From Candidatus Nitrososphaera gargensis Ga9.2 (GTDB lineage: Archaea > Thermoproteota > Nitrososphaeria > Nitrososphaerales > Nitrososphaeraceae), in the NCBI RefSeq assembly GCF_000303155.1, contig NC_018719.1, forward strand, positions 1,612,001-1,676,000: a stretch of 64,000 nt of DNA. The letters are read 5' to 3'. The notes under the pieces were generated by a model that made no database searches, was not told where the DNA came from, and saw only the letters and a program-made list of their open reading frames with translations. Position numbers and translations under genes: made by a program. Of the stretch, positions 60,191 through 64,000 are shown piece after piece. The stretch's first letter is position 1; each line of letters starts with the position of its first letter.

Positions 60191-60826
60191 GCGACACAGG
60201 TAAGCTTACAATGACAGTTGTAGCTTGCTTGATATGGATGAATTTGGCGTTGTGATTCTTCAGCTACTTAGAATCGAAAAATAGTTGATTTCACAAAGAG
60301 TGGAGATGGTTTTTTACTCTTGCTCACCATCCAGTTTTTGTCCAGTTCGCTGAATCGCTCAAGTGTAGGATAGAATTGCCTCATTATTTGTGTGCTTACT
60401 TTTAGAAAGAGGTTCTCTAGGAGCAAGAACTGCTGGTGTACTGCAAAGCTAGGGAAAAGCTGGTGAACATGCAATGCAATAACACTTTATAAGGAATAAG
60501 CAGGATGAAGGCTGCCTGATCAGTCTGTCACTTTTGTGATATATATCATCTACCAAATTGAGATTTTGGTAACAGCCGGGATGTGCAAATGCAGGGTGTT
60601 GCGACGCTTTTTCCAATGCTCTTCGGTTAAATGCGAGGAGTTATAGAGAGCTACAATTGTTGTAATGGAGGTCGATGTCACAAGAATATATAGATGCAAC
60701 AGAGACAGACAATAAAAGGCATAAAAATTCATATTTTCTCTAAACAGCTATTGTTATAGTAAATTTTTCTCACCTCTTCAATAAGATTTTGTAACAGTAC
60801 ATAGCGTTTTTATAGTGATATATTTC
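60191..60826. other. Intergenic stretch, no gene seen
   Basis: About 640 AT-rich bases before the signalling genes. Short frames occur on both strands but none is convincing. TATA-like TTTTATAGTGATA lies about 16 bases before ATG 60827. Confidence 0.4.
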
Positions 60827-61629
60827 ATGAAGCGTGTGTGTGCACATGTCCACTCTCTCTGCCTTATTACGGATAGTGAAAGTAGGTATGAAATGCTGTA
60901 CCTAAAAGTAAAGGAGAGTCTGTCAAAGGATCATCCAGTCATTTATGCAGCAGAAGCGGATGCAAATTCTGTAATAAGAAAAATGGTCAATGCAGGTATT
61001 GAAGCTGAGAATTTTATAGAGAAGGGGATATTGAAAATTATCGATGCTCAAACTGCAAAACAATTGAAGGCGCAAATCAATTTAGAATCTATGGATCCAT
61101 GGTATCAAACTATTTGCAAGACAATCAAGCAAGCAAAAGCAAAGAACAGATTACTTATCATATGTAGAACAGAAGATTTTGAGCAGGCGAAACTTTTAAA
61201 ATTTGAAGAGATGGTCGATAGAGGGATTGCCAGCCTCCCAATAGAATTGATTTGCTGTTACCCAACAAAGTGGCTCACCAAACTTGATCTCAGCTCAATT
61301 ATCGGGATTCTGAATGCACATACTCTTTATACGGAGAGAAGCCTCAATACCTAGAGTGGCGTCGCCATAGAACAGAAGAACTGCTCAAATCGGCTATAGA
61401 GGCTGTGCTTGGAAATGAGACCTCAAAACTAATTTTCAAAACATTCAAGCTCGTGTACAAAATGGATGAACAGTCCATCATTTCTAATCCCATACAATTT
61501 GAAGATCGGCTAAAGAGATTGCTTGGAAGTCAGCAAGCGAAAATAATTTCAGAGCTACTAGTAAGACAGATAGAGAAAACCATAAAGACAATGATGGCAG
61601 TAAGAGGAGAAGATCAGAAGTGGATGTAA
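60827..61629 (+). pseudogene. MEDS-domain sensory protein, frameshifted
   Basis: MEDS domains (DcmR sensory) occur in archaeal and methylotroph signalling proteins. The first frame covers HSLCLITDSESRYEMLYLKV, NRLLIICRTEDFEQ and ELICCYPTKWLTKLDL to a stop at 61354. A second frame takes over near 61320 (SLYGEKPQYLEWRRHRTEEL) and runs to 61629 with a helical tail. The join is natural, so one gene is split by an indel. It ends just before the response-regulator gene. Confidence 0.7.
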
Positions 61630-61637
61630 GAAGAGAT

Positions 61638-62183
61638 ATGTCCCATACCCGTACTACTCCTATGAGAATTTTAATTGCCGAGGATGAGCTCGATATCGCC
61701 CGCACATATAGATTATCTCTTGAGGAAAGGGGTCACAAGGTAGTACTGACGTATGATGGCGAGGAGTGTCTTATCGGGTATCATGATGCGCTTGAAAGAG
61801 CTAAATCAGAAGGAGACCCTATCTTCTCATCACATCCATTTCATGCAGTAGTTCTAGACTATAGGATGCCCAAGATTGATGGAATTGAGGTAGCAAGAGA
61901 GATTCTTGCTGTAAATCCACGCCAAAGGATAATTTTTGCATCCGCTTATGTCAAAGAGACGTTAGAAAAGTCTGTCAAGGAGTTAAAGCAAGTTGTAGAA
62001 CTAATGCAGAAGCCATTTGGCGAACAAGCACTGATTGATACAATTGAAGACAACCAAATCTATGAAGAACTAAGAAAATTGGATGTAGATGTTGAAGCAT
62101 TCAAGATGGTAAGTCCTCCCCACGAGTACATTCAAAAGCTGCTTGAAGCATTGCGAACACTTCAGAAGGGCAGAACTTTCTGA
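61638..62183 (+). CDS. Response regulator receiver protein
   Basis: A single receiver domain: RILIAEDELDIARTYRLSL with the acidic pair, HAVVLDYRMPKIDGIEV with phospho-acceptor D74, FASAYV and the conserved Lys in LMQKPFG. A helical tail of about 45 residues has no DNA-binding domain. Start ATG 61638 (or ATG 61662). It is likely the partner of the histidine kinase that follows. Confidence 0.88.
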   Translation: MSHTRTTPMRILIAEDELDIARTYRLSLEERGHKVVLTYDGEECLIGYHDALERAKSEGDPIFSSHPFHAVVLDYRMPKIDGIEVAREILAVNPRQRIIFASAYVKETLEKSVKELKQVVELMQKPFGEQALIDTIEDNQIYEELRKLDVDVEAFKMVSPPHEYIQKLLEALRTLQKGRTF

Positions 62184-62227
62184 AAAGGTGAAAGATTACT
62201 GCACAGTCGATAGTGAACAATGCACAT

Positions 62228-64000
62228 ATGTCTGATGATATGAACGTTACAACAACAACGAGGACGACAATGACGACATCTGATACCAAAAGGATACTGC
62301 TAAAGTATACGATCATACCTTCTATTTTGCTATCAATCGTAGCAATTTTTGCCCTTGACTTGAATGCTTGGAAGACCTCAGATGTCCATCACTTTTATTT
62401 TGAAATGTTTGCTGTTGTACTGGCTGCAATATTCGCGTTTTACTGTCTTTTGAGGGCTTACAAACTTGATGACAGATTCTATCTCTTTTTTGGACTAGGC
62501 TTTCTCGCCAGTACTTCCTTTGACTTATTTCATGCCATAGTCGCGTTTAGCTCTGCAGGAAACCACCAATTTCTACAACACTTCATACCGCAAACATGGT
62601 TTGCGGGAAGGACGTTCATAAGTGCAATGATGGTTATAGCTATAGTAAAATATTCATATAATAATTCTCTACGCCCGCCATCATCACCAAATACATCTAG
62701 GACAGCAAGTCCCCATCATAATGATCATAATAATAAAAGACAGGTACTACCACTACCGCCATTTGAGGAAAAGAAAGAGTCAAATGCTTATGCCAATAGC
62801 GATAGTGCCTTCTCTTCTCATTCTTTCCCTTCACCTTCTCTTCGTTCGATTGTCTTTGCTATACTGCTACTCGTATTCACATCTTCAATAGTATTCATAC
62901 TATCTTTATTCACAATTCTTCCATTCGTCACAATTAGCAATGATCTTTTTCACAGACCTTATGAAATCCCAGCTATTGTACTGTTCTCTATTGCACTGCT
63001 TTTCTTTTACAAGAAAAGAGCATACCGGGCAAATGATGTTTTCTATAAGGGCTTGATACTATCTTTGATTGTTGACATATTTAGCCAAATTATAATGTCA
63101 TATTCTGCAGCATCATTTGATACTGCACACAATATAGCCCATATCCTAAAGGTCATCGCTTATTCCATAAATGTACTATCGCTTGCATCTTCGAATATCC
63201 AGTATAATGTGAAACTCAAGGAAAGAGAAGCAACAATTCGTCAACAATATGAATTGCTCCAAGCTCATGAAAAGATACAGCGTGAATTTATCAATATCGC
63301 AGCACACGAACTTAGAACGCCTATACAACCAATACTGATGAATTCAGAAGCACTCATGCGAAAATTGCCAGAGAATGAGCGTGTAAGCATTATTGCAAGA
63401 AATGCCGCCAGACTGCAGCAATTAACAAGCGATATACTAGATGTTGCAAGGATTGAAAGTCAAACACTAAAGCTCAATTTGGGGCGCTTTAGCCTCAAAC
63501 AAGTAACTTTACAACTAGTAAATGATTACAAGGAACATATCGTTGACAAGGACAAAGTGAAATTACATTGCCAGTTTGAAAGTGACCAAGATGATGGTAG
63601 TAGTAGTGATGGCAATGAAATTTATGTAGAGGGAGACAAAGCGAGAATAACTCAAGTCCTCTCTAACCTTTTGACCAATGCCATCAGCTTTACCAAGGAA
63701 GGAGCCATATTGGTCACCGTAGAAAAGAAAAAGGATGAAAAAGAACAAGATGCCGTTCTTGTTAGTGTAAAAGACACGGGAACTGGAATTGATACTGAGA
63801 TATTACCCCGGCTTTTTACTAAATTTGCTTCGAAGTCGCTTAGCGGAACAGGTCTTGGACTATTTATCTCCAAAAGTATAGTTGAAGCCCATGGGGGCAG
63901 GATATGGGCAGAGAATAACTCAAATGGCAAAGGAGCAACCTTTTCTTTTAGTTTGCCTGCCCACCAGACGCATATTCAAACACCAAGGTTTAATACGTAC
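62228..64000 (+). CDS. Membrane sensor histidine kinase, cut by window edge
   Basis: The 591 visible codons encode a multi-helix N-terminal membrane sensor region (residues 27-325, resembling MASE-type domains, with a low-complexity Ser/Pro/His/Asn insert at about 150-205), then HisKA with FINIAAHELRTPIQP (phospho-accepting H360), and HATPase: QVLSNLLTNAISFTKEG (N box), VKDTGTGIDTEI (G1) and SGTGLGLFISKSIVEAHGG (G2). It remains open at base 64000. Begins 44 bases after the response regulator, so the pair is a two-component system. Confidence 0.9.
   Translation, partial: MSDDMNVTTTTRTTMTTSDTKRILLKYTIIPSILLSIVAIFALDLNAWKTSDVHHFYFEMFAVVLAAIFAFYCLLRAYKLDDRFYLFFGLGFLASTSFDLFHAIVAFSSAGNHQFLQHFIPQTWFAGRTFISAMMVIAIVKYSYNNSLRPPSSPNTSRTASPHHNDHNNKRQVLPLPPFEEKKESNAYANSDSAFSSHSFPSPSLRSIVFAILLLVFTSSIVFILSLFTILPFVTISNDLFHRPYEIPAIVLFSIALLFFYKKRAYRANDVFYKGLILSLIVDIFSQIIMSYSAASFDTAHNIAHILKVIAYSINVLSLASSNIQYNVKLKEREATIRQQYELLQAHEKIQREFINIAAHELRTPIQPILMNSEALMRKLPENERVSIIARNAARLQQLTSDILDVARIESQTLKLNLGRFSLKQVTLQLVNDYKEHIVDKDKVKLHCQFESDQDDGSSSDGNEIYVEGDKARITQVLSNLLTNAISFTKEGAILVTVEKKKDEKEQDAVLVSVKDTGTGIDTEILPRLFTKFASKSLSGTGLGLFISKSIVEAHGGRIWAENNSNGKGATFSFSLPAHQTHIQTPRFNTY

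Overview
The window reads as a soil-type ammonia-oxidising archaeon, order Nitrososphaerales (Thaumarchaeota/Nitrososphaerota). Support: archaeal information-processing genes (histone, Alba, S17e, FEN1, type II methionine aminopeptidase, archease, a PIN-ATPase-KH protein), intron-containing tRNAs, a class III PhaE/PhaC pair, a four-subunit succinate dehydrogenase, many short zinc-ribbon proteins, and TATA boxes 25-35 bases before start codons that imply leaderless mRNAs. No ammonia-oxidation gene is present, so the lineage call is inference.

Layout. 1-1.4 kb: AT-rich accessory end with a frameshifted HsdS-like gene and tiny ORFs, ending at an intron-containing tRNA-Arg. 1.9-10.6 kb: polyhydroxyalkanoate synthase, a hydantoinase-like protein, a tRNA-modification and translation group (Sua5/TsaC, THUMP protein, a beta-grasp/Cgi121 fusion overlapping S17e), TatD and a histone. 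10.6-16.5 kb: small membrane and zinc proteins, a decayed polytopic membrane gene, a tRNA-Ser with two apparent introns, PqqD-like and JAMM proteins. 15.7-25.3 kb: AAA+ ATPase and FEN1, aquaporin, Dps-like ferritin, archease/HisS, sdhACDB, DUF59. 25.5-31.9 kb: dehydrogenase, an IlvE-oxidoreductase-Trm112-acyltransferase operon, a V4R protein and a TnpB relic. 32.2-44.9 kb: Alba, a Trm112-fused methyltransferase, SIS and rhodanese proteins, DtxR regulator, PINA-type ATPase, a PII protein beside a secreted metzincin, MetAP, DUF1512 and coiled-coil proteins. 45.0-53.1 kb: a compact methyltransferase, membrane protein and chorismate-lyase-like operon with a divergent kinase-like gene, tRNA-Ala, Nudix, a large radical-SAM protein and a flavin reductase. 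53.2-64 kb: a second accessory region that begins with a decayed tyrosine integrase, carries several frameshifted genes and unknown ORFs, and ends in a MEDS, response-regulator and histidine-kinase signalling group cut by the window edge.

The most interesting points are a ubiquitin/ThiS-like domain ending in Gly-Gly fused to the KEOPS subunit Cgi121 and translationally coupled to S17e, a candidate aromatic/quinone biosynthesis operon near 46-48 kb, and a tRNA-Ser with a second intron in the D arm. Apart from the islands at the two ends and the TnpB relic, the window looks like ordinary chromosomal core. Several intact-looking proteins are split by single-base shifts; those in homopolymer runs could be assembly errors.
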